A stretch of DNA of 64,000 nt from an uncultured Prevotella sp. GTDB lineage: Bacteria > Bacteroidota > Bacteroidia > Bacteroidales > Bacteroidaceae. Under the pieces are notes generated by a model that saw only the letters and a list, made by a program, of their open reading frames with translations, did no database searches and had not been told where the DNA came from. Every line of letters starts with the position of its first letter. The stretch's first letter is position 1. The stretch is taken from positions 1-64,000 of the forward strand of contig CAMKRS010000003.1 of the NCBI GenBank assembly GCA_946415245.1, in the 5' to 3' direction. Made by a program: the position numbers and the translations under genes. This document shows positions 9,618-19,300 of this stretch, one piece after another.

Positions 9618-9697
9618 TACCCCATGTATGGTATGCAGAATGCCATGAAAAGGCGATTGTGGGGGTGGGAAAATCGCCGTACCTTTGCACTGTCAAA
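9618..9697 (+). promoter_or_regulatory. Promoter and upstream region, near-copy of 3735-3812
   Basis: TTG at 9657-9659, 20 nt, then TACCTTTG at 9680-9687. A GGCGATT...AATCGCC inverted repeat (9652-9658 and 9672-9678) overlaps the -33 box and the spacer, where a repressor could act. A degenerate TACC...GGTA palindrome lies upstream, as in the first copy. Confidence 0.75.
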
Positions 9698-9729
9698 TTA
9701 GAAGTAATAAACATATAAGGATTAAGGTT

Positions 9730-10683
9730 ATGAAGAAGAATGTAAAAGGATTGTTTTTGGTTATTTTCGCTATGGCGCTGACAGCTTGCAACAGTAACGA
9801 CGACGGCGTTTTGGCAGGTATTGAGATTCCCGGAATCACCATCACCGACGATATAGACTGCTGCTCGGCCGAAGAGGCGCTGCAGGTGTACAGGTTCCTT
9901 CAGACGGTGAAGATCATACCGGAACTGACAACGGAGATTGGCGGCAAATATAACGTCTATGCCTATACCAAGACGAGCACGTTCCATACGGGTTACAACG
10001 AGATCTTCTTTGTCGCCACAAAGAAGTCGACGGGTAATTATATCAAGAACTTCGAGTTGACGAACCTCACACCGCTGATGCACATGGTGAAAATGGATAT
10101 GTATCACAGCACGCCCGTAGGTCCTGCTGCAGCAAGTTTCAACGACGGTTATCTGGCCGTAAAGCGCAGTTGGGTATCGTTCGTGATGAACACCAGCGAG
10201 GCTGGCTCGTGGACACTGTCTTACGACGCACAGGTACTGGGCAGCAAGGGCGGCATCGAGAAGAAGGACATCGTAGTGAATGCGCTGCCCGAAGGTCAGG
10301 TGTGGCTGAAATCGTTCAAGATAGACTCTGACACGTATTATCTCTCGCTGGTAAACCCCATCGACTTTAAGACGGGCACAAACGAGATTCAGGCCTACGT
10401 GTCGAAGAAGAGCGAGAAGGCAACGAACCCCTATCAGGTGGCCACAGAAACCTTTACAGTGGACATTGACCCACGTATGCCAGATATGGGCAACCACACA
10501 TCGCCTAACAACACACCACTTGTAAAACAGGCGGACGGCAGTTATCTGGGCTCCATCAATTTAACAATGACAGGACTGTGGCGCATTCACCTGACTGTGC
10601 GCAATGCTGAGGGCACAATAGTGGCTGGCGGAGACGACCAAAGCGACGGATACAGTTCATTATTCTGGGATGTAACGATATGA
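9730..10683 (+). CDS. YtkA/FixH-like domain lipoprotein
   Basis: A 317-residue lipoprotein (lipobox ALTAC at the end of the signal peptide); the ATG at 9730 is chosen for this. Two Ig-like halves are visible. The second has DPRMPDMGNHTSPN...GSYLGSINLTMTGLWRIHLTV, the pattern of YtkA/FixH domains found near copper proteins. The first has MVKMDMYHSTPVGPA. The Met/His clusters could bind metal. Its stop overlaps the TonB receptor start (ATGA), so the two are translationally coupled. A role in metal handling at the envelope is inferred. Confidence 0.65.
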   Translation: MKKNVKGLFLVIFAMALTACNSNDDGVLAGIEIPGITITDDIDCCSAEEALQVYRFLQTVKIIPELTTEIGGKYNVYAYTKTSTFHTGYNEIFFVATKKSTGNYIKNFELTNLTPLMHMVKMDMYHSTPVGPAAASFNDGYLAVKRSWVSFVMNTSEAGSWTLSYDAQVLGSKGGIEKKDIVVNALPEGQVWLKSFKIDSDTYYLSLVNPIDFKTGTNEIQAYVSKKSEKATNPYQVATETFTVDIDPRMPDMGNHTSPNNTPLVKQADGSYLGSINLTMTGLWRIHLTVRNAEGTIVAGGDDQSDGYSSLFWDVTI

Positions 10684-12653
10684 TCATAGGAATCACTTTG
10701 CTATCAACCATATTTCTTTCTGACACGATCGCCACTGAACCGCAACGGTTGGACGAGGTGGTGGTCGTGTCACGGCGACAGGGCGGCAAGCGGTCGGCGA
10801 AAGGACAAGTGGCTTCAATTGACGAGCACCTGCAGGAACTGAACCATGTAGAGCTGGTGCGCCGTGGGTCGTATGCCTGGGAGCCGATGGTAAACAACAT
10901 GCAGACGGAACGCCTGTCGACCACCATCGATGGCATGAAGATATTCTATGCCTGCACAGACAAGATGGACCCCGTGACGAGCTACGTGGAGAGCGGCAAC
11001 TTGCAGAGTATCAGCCTGAACAGTGGGCTGGACGGCAATCCGCAGGCCACAGGAAATATCGGCGGGGCACTGGACCTGAGATTGCGTAAGACAGGTTTTG
11101 ACGCAGATCCCTATACAGCAACAGCCACCGCTGGTTATGAGGCTAATGGCCACTTACAGGTGTATGGTGCCGATGGTGCCTTCTCATCACATAGAGTCTA
11201 CGTAAATGGTGGTGCCTTCTACCGTCACGCAGACAACTATAAGGCGGGTGGTGGCAAGGAGTTGGATTTCTCGCAGTTCCAAAAAGTGAATGCCTTTGTG
11301 AATGGTGGTCTGCGACTTGCCGAGCATGATATGACAGAGGCGACCTTTATCTTCGACCGTGCCACCGATGTGGGTTATCCTGCACTGAACATGGATGTGG
11401 CGAAAGCTGAGGCTTTCATCACCTCGCTGTCGTACAAGCATCTGTTTCAGGACAATCGGCTGGAGTCATGGGAGACGAAGGTATATTACAACCACATCAC
11501 CCACGTGATGGACGACACAAAGCGTCCTGATGTGGAGATACATATGGATATGCCAGGTAAGAGTTGGACAGCAGGTGCCTATTCGCTTCTGACTGGTAGC
11601 TTCGGACTGCATCAGGCACAGTTGAACATCGATGGCTATTACAACCGTTTATTTGCCGACATGACGATGTTTCCTGGTGGTGCGGCGCCGATGTACATGG
11701 TGACGTGGCCCGATGTGGGGACGCTGAACGTAGGTGCGGCATTAACCGACAACATCCGTTTCAGTAGTGCATCATCACTTCGTCTCTCAGGGAAACTCTC
11801 CTGGCAGCACCAACGGCTGAACAATGATGAGGGTTATAAGGCGCTGAGCGTCTTCTTTCCAGGTATGAAGCAGCAGTATCACCAGACAACGGGCCGCATC
11901 GCTATCAGTTATCAATGGACAATGGATAATGGACAATGGATAATTGGTAGCGGTTGGGGTAGCAGAGCGCCCACAGTGACAGAGGCCTACGGCTATTATC
12001 TGAACAACACGTTCGACCAATACGACTATATCGGTAATCCGCGTTTGAGAAACGAGAGCGCTATTGAACTCAACACGAGCTATCAATGGTCAATGTTCAA
12101 TGGTCAATGGTCAATGGCTCTTGACGCCAATGCATTTTTCTTCTCGAATTACATCATCGGACAGTTTGAGACGCGTCTCTCGCCGATGACTGTCGCTGCT
12201 GAGGGAGTGAAGGTCTATGGTAATATCGACCACGCCACCATCGCCAACGCTTCACTTTCGGCAGAGTGGAAGCCTGTAAAGGGACTTCGTTGGAGTGTGA
12301 AAGGCACGTATAGCTTAGGCCGCGATGACGAGGGTGAGAACCTGCCGTTGATAGCACCGTTAAGTTATCAGTCGCGACTATCCTACACCACTGGCGCACT
12401 GAGTGTTTTGACAGAGGTAAAAGGCCACGCACGACAGGCAAAATATGGTAAGAAATATGGTGAAACAGAGACGGCCGCCTGGACGATACTCAACCTTTCG
12501 GCTAATTATCAATTCTCCATTATCAATTATCAATTGACACTTCGGGCGGGCATAGAGAATCTCTTCGATAAATACTATGCCACTTATGCCGACTGGTGTC
12601 ATATTCCTCAAAAGGGACGCAATATATATTTGAATCTTTCGTTTGAATTATAG
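10680..12653 (+). CDS. TonB-dependent receptor, copper/NosA-OprC-like
   Basis: A 657-residue receptor without an N-terminal carboxypeptidase-like domain. A TonB-box-like LDEVVVVSRR precedes a plug with TTIDGMKIFYACTDKMDPVTSYVES; a GM...MDP..SY signature of this kind is typical of OprC/NosA copper receptors. The barrel ends in NIYLNLSFEL. Three heptamer arrays (11912-11947, 12082-12117, 12503-12537) lie in frame and encode strand-turn-strand peptides such as YQWSMFNGQWSMA. Coupling to the YtkA-like lipoprotein supports metal uptake, probably copper. The metal is inferred. Confidence 0.82.
   Translation: MIIGITLLSTIFLSDTIATEPQRLDEVVVVSRRQGGKRSAKGQVASIDEHLQELNHVELVRRGSYAWEPMVNNMQTERLSTTIDGMKIFYACTDKMDPVTSYVESGNLQSISLNSGLDGNPQATGNIGGALDLRLRKTGFDADPYTATATAGYEANGHLQVYGADGAFSSHRVYVNGGAFYRHADNYKAGGGKELDFSQFQKVNAFVNGGLRLAEHDMTEATFIFDRATDVGYPALNMDVAKAEAFITSLSYKHLFQDNRLESWETKVYYNHITHVMDDTKRPDVEIHMDMPGKSWTAGAYSLLTGSFGLHQAQLNIDGYYNRLFADMTMFPGGAAPMYMVTWPDVGTLNVGAALTDNIRFSSASSLRLSGKLSWQHQRLNNDEGYKALSVFFPGMKQQYHQTTGRIAISYQWTMDNGQWIIGSGWGSRAPTVTEAYGYYLNNTFDQYDYIGNPRLRNESAIELNTSYQWSMFNGQWSMALDANAFFFSNYIIGQFETRLSPMTVAAEGVKVYGNIDHATIANASLSAEWKPVKGLRWSVKGTYSLGRDDEGENLPLIAPLSYQSRLSYTTGALSVLTEVKGHARQAKYGKKYGETETAAWTILNLSANYQFSIINYQLTLRAGIENLFDKYYATYADWCHIPQKGRNIYLNLSFEL
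11912..11947. repeat. Intragenic CAATGGA heptamer array
   Basis: Five 7-mers (CAATGGA, CAATGGA, TAATGGA, CAATGGA, TAATTGG) occur in frame. They encode a Q-W-T-M-D-N-G-Q-W hairpin in the TonB receptor barrel. Confidence 0.92.
12082..12117. repeat. Intragenic TCAATGG heptamer array
   Basis: Five TCAATGG-like 7-mers in frame encode Q-W-S-M-F-N-G-Q-W-S-M, again between two barrel strands. Confidence 0.92.
12503..12537. repeat. Intragenic TTATCAA heptamer array
   Basis: Units TTATCAA, TTCTCCA, TTATCAA, TTATCAA occur near the 3' end of the receptor gene. They encode NYQFSIINYQL ahead of the last strands. Confidence 0.85.
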
Positions 12654-12654
12654 T

Positions 12655-13866
12655 ATGAAGAAGACTCTATTATGGATAGGAGCACTCGTAGTGGGTGCGA
12701 TATTAGGATTATTAGGCATCTCGTGGCTCAACGAGGTGATGAACTTTGTGGCGACGGTCTATACACGGCTGTTCCAGTTGCTGGCTGTACCCACGATTGT
12801 GCTGGCAGTCATCACCACGTTTGCCACATTTGGTTCTAAGGGCTCAGGCAAAATCTTTGGTCATACCTTGACCTATACCCTGCTCACCACCTTCGCCGCT
12901 GCCGCTGTGGGAGCCTTGCTCTATATCCTCATCGCCCCCGGCAATCTGCCCCTCGATTCCGTTGCTGGTGTGGATTTAAAGTCCTTATCCCAGAAGTCGG
13001 GGATTTCAAACCCTCTCCAACAGGAGGTCACATATTCAGAGCATATCCTCAGCGTTATTCCCAATAATATCATCAAACCCTTCCTCGAAGGCAATGTCCT
13101 CTCGCTGTTGCTGCTGGCCTTTGCCATTGGCTTCGGACTATCAAAATTGCCTGAGTCAGAGAATAAAGCCGTTGTTGTGAAGGGACTGCTTGGGTTGCAA
13201 GAACTGCTCTTCCTGCTCATTCGTGGATTGATCTGGGCACTTCCTCTTGGCATCATCGCTTTCTCGGCACAGTTGTCTGCACAGGTGACGGCTGGTGTGG
13301 TGGCCGACAGCATCGGCAAATATGTACTCGTAGTCTTAGGTGGCAATGTCATCCAGTTCTTCATCGTGCTGCCGCTCTTCCTCTTGGCGCGAGGCCTGAA
13401 TCCCATCCATGTGCTGGGTCGTATGATGCCCGCTGTACTGATGGCACTTTTCACCAAGAGCAGTGCCGCCACCTTGCCCGTTACGATGGATACGGCCGAG
13501 AACCGTCTGGGCATCCGTAAGAATATTGCCCGCTTCGTGCTTCCCATCTGTACTACCATCAACATGAATGGTTGTGCCGCCTTTATCCTTGTCACCTCAC
13601 TCTTTGTTATGCAACAGGGAGGGACAGAGCTTACCTTCGGCACCATCCTGCTGTGGATGCTCATCTCTGTCGTCTCCGCCGTTGGCAATGCCGGTGTCCC
13701 CATGGGCTGCTATTTCCTCACCCTTTCGCTGATGTCGGGTGTTGGTGCCCCCGTCGCCGTCCTGGGTATCATTCTGCCCATCTACACCATCATCGACATG
13801 GTGGAAACGGCCGAAAACGTATGGTCAGACTCGTGTGTGGCGTCTATGGTCGACAAGGATCTCTAA
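12655..13866 (+). CDS. Dicarboxylate/amino acid:cation symporter (DAACS family)
   Basis: A 403-residue inner-membrane carrier with about eight hydrophobic helices. It has the family signatures TKSSAATLPVTM (serine-rich hairpin, HP1) and TTINMNGCAAF (helix 7), close to GltP/SstT-type carriers. It should take up an acidic or hydroxy amino acid or a dicarboxylate with Na+ or H+. The ATG at 12655 begins two bases after the receptor stop, so it is the third gene of the operon; an in-frame TTG at 12643 is less likely. Confidence 0.9.
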   Translation: MKKTLLWIGALVVGAILGLLGISWLNEVMNFVATVYTRLFQLLAVPTIVLAVITTFATFGSKGSGKIFGHTLTYTLLTTFAAAAVGALLYILIAPGNLPLDSVAGVDLKSLSQKSGISNPLQQEVTYSEHILSVIPNNIIKPFLEGNVLSLLLLAFAIGFGLSKLPESENKAVVVKGLLGLQELLFLLIRGLIWALPLGIIAFSAQLSAQVTAGVVADSIGKYVLVVLGGNVIQFFIVLPLFLLARGLNPIHVLGRMMPAVLMALFTKSSAATLPVTMDTAENRLGIRKNIARFVLPICTTINMNGCAAFILVTSLFVMQQGGTELTFGTILLWMLISVVSAVGNAGVPMGCYFLTLSLMSGVGAPVAVLGIILPIYTIIDMVETAENVWSDSCVASMVDKDL

Positions 13867-13888
13867 TGCTGTTCGATAAAGTGTCACC

Positions 13889-15181
13889 TTATTCAGGGAA
13901 AGAATACACCAGATACTGAGCGTTGGGCTCGGTAGGATAGTTAGTGAGTCGTCCGGAGCGGGTTACAAACGACAGGATGCCACTGTATACGCCCTTGCCG
14001 AAGATGAACTGATCGCCGTAGATGTTGATGTAATGAATACGTCGGGCGTCATAGTTCAGAAGCCGTTCTACATCCATGACCGGCATGCCGTCGATCAGAA
14101 CCAATGAGGGTAAGGTTTTATTGTACTGGTCCTGTTCTGTCTGGACCATCAGCTGTTGTACGCCATTGAATTTCCTTTTCGAGACACATCTCACATATTC
14201 AAGCAGCACCTCTCTGATGGTCAGGAACTGACGGTACTCATCAAGATTATAGGAGAGATAGGGGTGGATGCCATAGATGGTTTCGTCATAGTCTAATGGC
14301 TTTCCTTCTTCGGCCGTGTCGTCCGAATTATCACCCAGTTTTATTTCCCGTTTGGCAGGTGTAATGGCTATCTGATGCCGCTGCATGTCGAGGGAGCGGG
14401 CTTCCACCTCGCTGCGCTTGTAATGGAACACGAGATGAGGGAGCTGCCTGGGGAGCAAGGTGGCAAAAGGACTGATCATTTCGATGGGCAGACTCTCGCC
14501 GGTAGTCGATACGGCACTGAGCACCAACGGCAGTTTACCGTGGATGCCGTAGGTGTAAAAGACGGCGGTGGAGTCGTCGACCATCTTTCCCTCAAAATAA
14601 TGTATCTGCTTGCCGATGATGCTTAAGGAAGGCAGAATCTGGCTGCCTTTGTAAGTCTTGCCGCCATAGACATTGCTGACACGTGCCTTGATGATATGTC
14701 CTTCTATCTCGCGCTCATCAACGGCCTTCTGACTTACCAGATCCGCCGTTCCATCAGCCGTCACTCCGCAACTATCACCTGTCACCCACTTGATATCGTC
14801 ATCAGCGCTCTTGTAAAGTGGATTGATGATGGCCACAAGCTGTTGAGACACCTGGGCGTTGTCGCGGGTATAGACTGACAACACATAGTAGCCGCTATGG
14901 AGGTGGGAAGGCAGTTCTATCACACCTCTCCCCTCCCCGCCTTTAAGACCTACCACAACGCCGGCAGCCAGACCATGCGCGTCGCACAGTTCGGCATAGG
15001 CTATCTGGGCATTAGCGTCCGTCACGCTGACCTGCATCGCCTCACCAGCAAGATACCAGGGGCGATTGGTCTCGACACGAATGGCAGATAAAGGTAAAAA
15101 GGTAAAAGGGTAAAATAGTAAAACACTTAACACCCAAAACCTTAAACCTTTAATTATGTTTCTGATATTTATACGATTCAT
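13889..15181 (-). CDS. MG2/plug-like secreted protein of a DUF4249-TonB operon
   Basis: A 430-residue exported protein. The N-terminal half has a macroglobulin-like beta fold (TNRPWYLAGEAMQVSV...SGYYVLSVYTRDNAQ). The C-terminal end resembles an isolated TonB-plug fragment (SLVLIDGMPVMDVERLLNYDARRIHYINI...GILSFVTRSG). Such proteins accompany TonB/DUF4249 pairs in Bacteroidetes, but their role is unknown. The signal-peptide core VLLFYPFTFLPLSA is encoded by an 8-nt tandem array (15091-15124). It is the last gene of a five-gene reverse operon. Confidence 0.6.
   Translation of the reverse strand: MNRINIRNIIKGLRFWVLSVLLFYPFTFLPLSAIRVETNRPWYLAGEAMQVSVTDANAQIAYAELCDAHGLAAGVVVGLKGGEGRGVIELPSHLHSGYYVLSVYTRDNAQVSQQLVAIINPLYKSADDDIKWVTGDSCGVTADGTADLVSQKAVDEREIEGHIIKARVSNVYGGKTYKGSQILPSLSIIGKQIHYFEGKMVDDSTAVFYTYGIHGKLPLVLSAVSTTGESLPIEMISPFATLLPRQLPHLVFHYKRSEVEARSLDMQRHQIAITPAKREIKLGDNSDDTAEEGKPLDYDETIYGIHPYLSYNLDEYRQFLTIREVLLEYVRCVSKRKFNGVQQLMVQTEQDQYNKTLPSLVLIDGMPVMDVERLLNYDARRIHYINIYGDQFIFGKGVYSGILSFVTRSGRLTNYPTEPNAQYLVYSFPE
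15091..15124. repeat. AGGTAAAA octamer array encoding a signal-peptide core
   Basis: Four 7-8 nt AGGTAAAA-like units. Read on the minus strand (TTTTACCT), they encode the hydrophobic core of the signal peptide of the 13889-15181 gene. Confidence 0.88.
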
Positions 15182-15183
15182 AT

Positions 15184-15225
15184 CACCTTTTTTTACCTTT
15201 TTACTTTTTTACCTTTTTACTTTTA
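15184..15225. repeat. TTTTTACC octamer array between two reverse genes
   Basis: Five TTTTTAC(C/T) units fill the gap between the DUF4249 lipoprotein and the next gene. The array reaches into the stop codon of the former. Confidence 0.88.
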
Positions 15226-16395
15226 ATAGCTATAATCCTCGTCTAATGACCAGAAGTCGGGCTCTTCTGTATAGGCGCCTCTCTGTCTGACATCGAGTTG
15301 ATACTTTGTTGCCCAAGCCGTATTCAACGGTCCTCCTCCATTCATTCTGTTATCCTCCCATTCGCAGAGGTACATTCCCTGACGGGCTATTCGTACGCAG
15401 TCGTCTATGGAACAGTCTTTGAGCCAGACGCGTTTGTCACCGTTATAAATGCGGTTGATAGAGAAATCACGAGGATCAAAGAAAAACCTGTATCTGGCGG
15501 TATTCATCGTGCACCCTATAAACCCTATCACGGATTTGTGTGCCGTGAGGCAATGGATATTGGATGGCAGGGCAGACGGTAGCGGTGTGAACAATCCTCC
15601 CATCTCAGAACTGGCCTGTCGCAGCGCAAGTTCATACTCATATTCATCCTTTGAGATGGCACGCTGTTGCACCAGTCCGCTATATTTGTAATAGAGACGC
15701 TCATCGCTATTGTCAATGTCGTAAAGCTTGATTCGTTGGATGTGATGGCCGTCATAATGGGTGCTGACTTCCACCTGGTTACTCGAGCCTATGCCATTCC
15801 TCCACCCACGTTCAGGGAATATGCCGATGGAATCAACCTTCTGCCTTTTTTCTATGTCGAAATACACGTAGGTGATGTAATCCGGATGCACTTCCCAGGT
15901 CTCAGTGTATGACCAGGAATAGTAATTTGTCTTGTTGGCCTCAAAGGGAGTCTCTGGGGTGACGAGCACATCGATCTGGCTTTCCGGCGTGTTCTGCACC
16001 CCTACAACGCTTGCTATCTTCTCTGTCCGGAGGGGTTGCTGGGGTTCTGATTCATAGACCTCGCCATCTGCTTCAATATGCAGATAATACGCTACGTCAG
16101 GATTAAGCTGGTCAATCCAGCAGGCGTAATAGTCGTCGGTGGCCTGCGCCTTGTATTCAGAGCCGTCGCTGCCGTGTACAGAAACACTGGCTCCCGTGAC
16201 CATCCTGGCTGCATGGGAAGCCCTCAGATCCTGTGTGTGCGACAGGTAGAACTTATTCAATTCCCCAGAACATATCGTGCCTTCGACAACGAGCAAGTTG
16301 GAATCCTTATCAGCAATGTCCGCTTCGTATTCATCAACACAGCCCGACAGCGCGAAAAGTAAAAAGGTAAAGAAGTAAAATGGAATATATTTCAT
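15223..16395 (-). CDS. DUF4249 outer-membrane lipoprotein
   Basis: A 390-residue lipoprotein. The ATG at 16395 gives MKYIPFYFFTFLLFALSGC with the lipobox cysteine at residue 19; its start overlaps the end of the receptor gene. The following NLLVVEGTICSGELNKFYLSHTQDL is typical of DUF4249 (an Ig-like beta domain). DUF4249 proteins partner with TonB receptors of the kind encoded just upstream, perhaps as a surface ligand-binding lid. The signal-peptide core is encoded by a tandem array (16353-16380). The ligand is unknown. Confidence 0.85.
   Translation of the reverse strand: MKYIPFYFFTFLLFALSGCVDEYEADIADKDSNLLVVEGTICSGELNKFYLSHTQDLRASHAARMVTGASVSVHGSDGSEYKAQATDDYYACWIDQLNPDVAYYLHIEADGEVYESEPQQPLRTEKIASVVGVQNTPESQIDVLVTPETPFEANKTNYYSWSYTETWEVHPDYITYVYFDIEKRQKVDSIGIFPERGWRNGIGSSNQVEVSTHYDGHHIQRIKLYDIDNSDERLYYKYSGLVQQRAISKDEYEYELALRQASSEMGGLFTPLPSALPSNIHCLTAHKSVIGFIGCTMNTARYRFFFDPRDFSINRIYNGDKRVWLKDCSIDDCVRIARQGMYLCEWEDNRMNGGGPLNTAWATKYQLDVRQRGAYTEEPDFWSLDEDYSY
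16353..16380. repeat. TTTTACTT array encoding a lipoprotein signal core
   Basis: Minus-strand units TTTTACTTC, TTTACCTT, TTTACTTT encode F-Y-F-F-T-F-L-L-F of the DUF4249 signal peptide. Confidence 0.85.
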
Positions 16396-16396
16396 C

Positions 16397-19300
16397 TTAG
16401 TTGAAGCGTATATTAAGTGAAACATAAGGAATGGCAGTGCCAAACACAGACAGCCTATACCCTTTTATATTGTCCCCTTCATTGACATAATAGATATTAT
16501 AGGCATTCCTGCGTGCAAGGGCGTTGTACACACCGATGGAGAACGACGTGTGAAGGAAACTGGTGAGTCGATGGGTCGGCTCGATATTGAACGCAAGGTC
16601 CAGACGCATATAGTCGGGAATACGGTACGTGTTGCGGTCAGAATAATAGGGCATGAATTTCTGATAGTACGTGTTGTAATATTTGCCTGTTGGCAGCGTT
16701 GTCGGACGGCCGGTGGCGTAGTTGAAGTTGCTTGAAAAGCTGTATCTCTCAGTAAACTTGAGGTTGAGCACAGCCTTCACCTCATGGGGCCGGTCGTATT
16801 CGGAAGGATACCAGTCACCATCGTTCACCGGGTTTTTCACCCCCTTGTCATCCTGGCGGAGCATGGAGCGGGAGAAGGTATAGCTCACCCATCCGTTCAC
16901 CTTGCCAAAGGGTTTCTTCACCTGTAACTCTACGCCATAGGATTTTCCCTTGGTCGAGATCACATCGGTCTCAAGGTGTGGGTTCATCAGCAGAACGGCA
17001 GAATTGCGATAATTCAGATAGTCGTCGATGTGCTTGTAGTACACTTCCGCTGAGAACTCATAATTCTTGTCCCTTGTCTCGTGATAGATGCCGGCAGCTG
17101 CCTGCCACCCGTTCTGCGGCTTGATATTAGGATCGGAAAGTTTCCATGTATCAGTAGGCGACACAATCGATGTGTTCGACACCTTGTGGATATACTGGTG
17201 CATCGTGTTGAAGCCGACTTTCAAGGAAACATTCTCCTTGATGGCATAGAGCGCTGACAACCGGATCTCAGGAGCCTGATAGGTCTTGATGAAGCCTGTC
17301 TCAGACCGCGTTTCCAACATTGTTTCCTCTGATGGAAGCTGGTCTGCTTCGTAATAATTCACGTCGCGGGGACCAAGGGCATTAAACATGGAATAGCGCA
17401 AACCGGCAGAAACCGTCAGCTTTTCTGTGAGAGGGCGCTCATAACTGATATAGGCTGCGCTCTCCAAGGCCTTCTCACGCTGCAACTGGTCGGACTTGAT
17501 GAAGGATGCATCGCCCACCGGCTCATACTTTCCTGCCTGCACATTATAGTGCTGCATGGAGAGACCGTATGTGATGACCTCTTTTTCCGTCAGACGCTGA
17601 CGGATGTGAAGTTTGCCCCACAGCTGGTCGATGCCGAAGCTCAGTCGTGCAGCTGAGGAAGGTACGCTCCTGTTCTCGTTGAAATAGTCGTAGTGGTCGA
17701 GTCCGGCAGACAGTGTAGCCGTGATCTTCTCATTCAGCATAGAACGCCACTCTGCCGAGAAGTTACTGTTCTGATAGCCGTAATTATCATCCGAACTGAA
17801 CGAGAACTTGTCATTACTCCAATAGCCATTGATTTTCAGACGGTTCAGGCTGTTGAGTTTCCATGTCAGCACGCCACCTAAATCATAGAAGTTCGCCGTA
17901 CCGTTACGATAGCCGCTTTTCTCCGGCAGCTGCTTCAGTATCCAGTCACTATAGGTCGTGCGACCATTCAACAGCAGTGACATCTTATCCTTAACGATAG
18001 GTATTTCGAGATTCGCCTTGCTGGTGAGCACACCAATACTGGCAGAACCTGTCAGCTTTTGCATATTGGCCTCCCTCGAATTGACTTTCAGCACACTGCT
18101 GATTCTGCCTCCGTATTCCACAGGAACGCTTGACTTGAACAGTTCCACATCCTCCACCGCATCTGAATTGAATGATGCGAACAGTCCGAACAGGTGAGAC
18201 GGATTAAAGACGGTGCCGCCATTGAAAAGTATCAGGTTCTGGTCTGTGGCGCCGCCTCGCACATTATATCCGCTTGAAGCCTCTCCAACGGTAGTGACAC
18301 CTGGCAGCGAGAGCACAATCTTCATGATGTCCGACTCGCCAAAGGCTGAGGGAATGTTTTTCAGCAGCTGGGGCTTGAACTTCTCAGAACCCATGATCAC
18401 GTTGTCTACCGACGACGGACGACCACCAACAACCACGATCTCGTCCAATTCCTGATCATCGGCAATACTGGCCCTTGCCTTCTTCATCCCCGGCACTACA
18501 TAGACCTTTGATTTTGACGAACCCGCGGCTATCGAGACGGTATCGCTGTCAAGAACGGGAATTCCCTTTATTAATGGATAATTGATAATGGATGATGGAT
18601 AATTATTTGATGCGCCTTCCTGCAATTGTCCATTATCCATTGTCCATTGTCCATTGTCTAAAGCGGAAGCCAATTTTCCATTATCCATTATCCATTGTCC
18701 ATTGTCATAATCCATCGGAGAGCCTGAAATGCTTTCCACCACTTTGACAAGGCTGCTCTCGCGCTTGCTCTTTGAGAAGGAAAGATGATTTTTCCTCGCC
18801 GTCTGCCGGATTTGCTTTTTCTGTTCTGGGAAGAGTTTTGCCACGTCGGATAAACGCTTCACATGATGCATTTCCCCGTCGGGAGTGATGAGTGTATATT
18901 GTTCCAAGGTTCTGAGTGTCCTCAGCAGTTTCCTGGTACCAAAATACATGTCACCATTGTCAATCTTCCACACACTATGATAAAACCTGATGCCGTTGGT
19001 GCTCCCATCGCAAAGCAGGTTCGCATAGCGTGTGCTGTCCTCAGGATCTTGCACATACCTGTGGCCGTCCATCTCAAACCAGTCAATGTATTTCTTTTCT
19101 GGCAGACATAAATAATTGCCTACGGGGGTAAGAACGGCTATGCGCTGCATGAATTGGTCAAAACGCAGCTGTACATCGTCATAGACCACGCCATGATAAC
19201 TGACACGGCCTGCATATAAATCGGTATTGTCTTTATAATAGGGGATGTCGTGCCACAACAAGAGTTGGTATTGGGGCTCAACGGATCCGACATACAGGCG

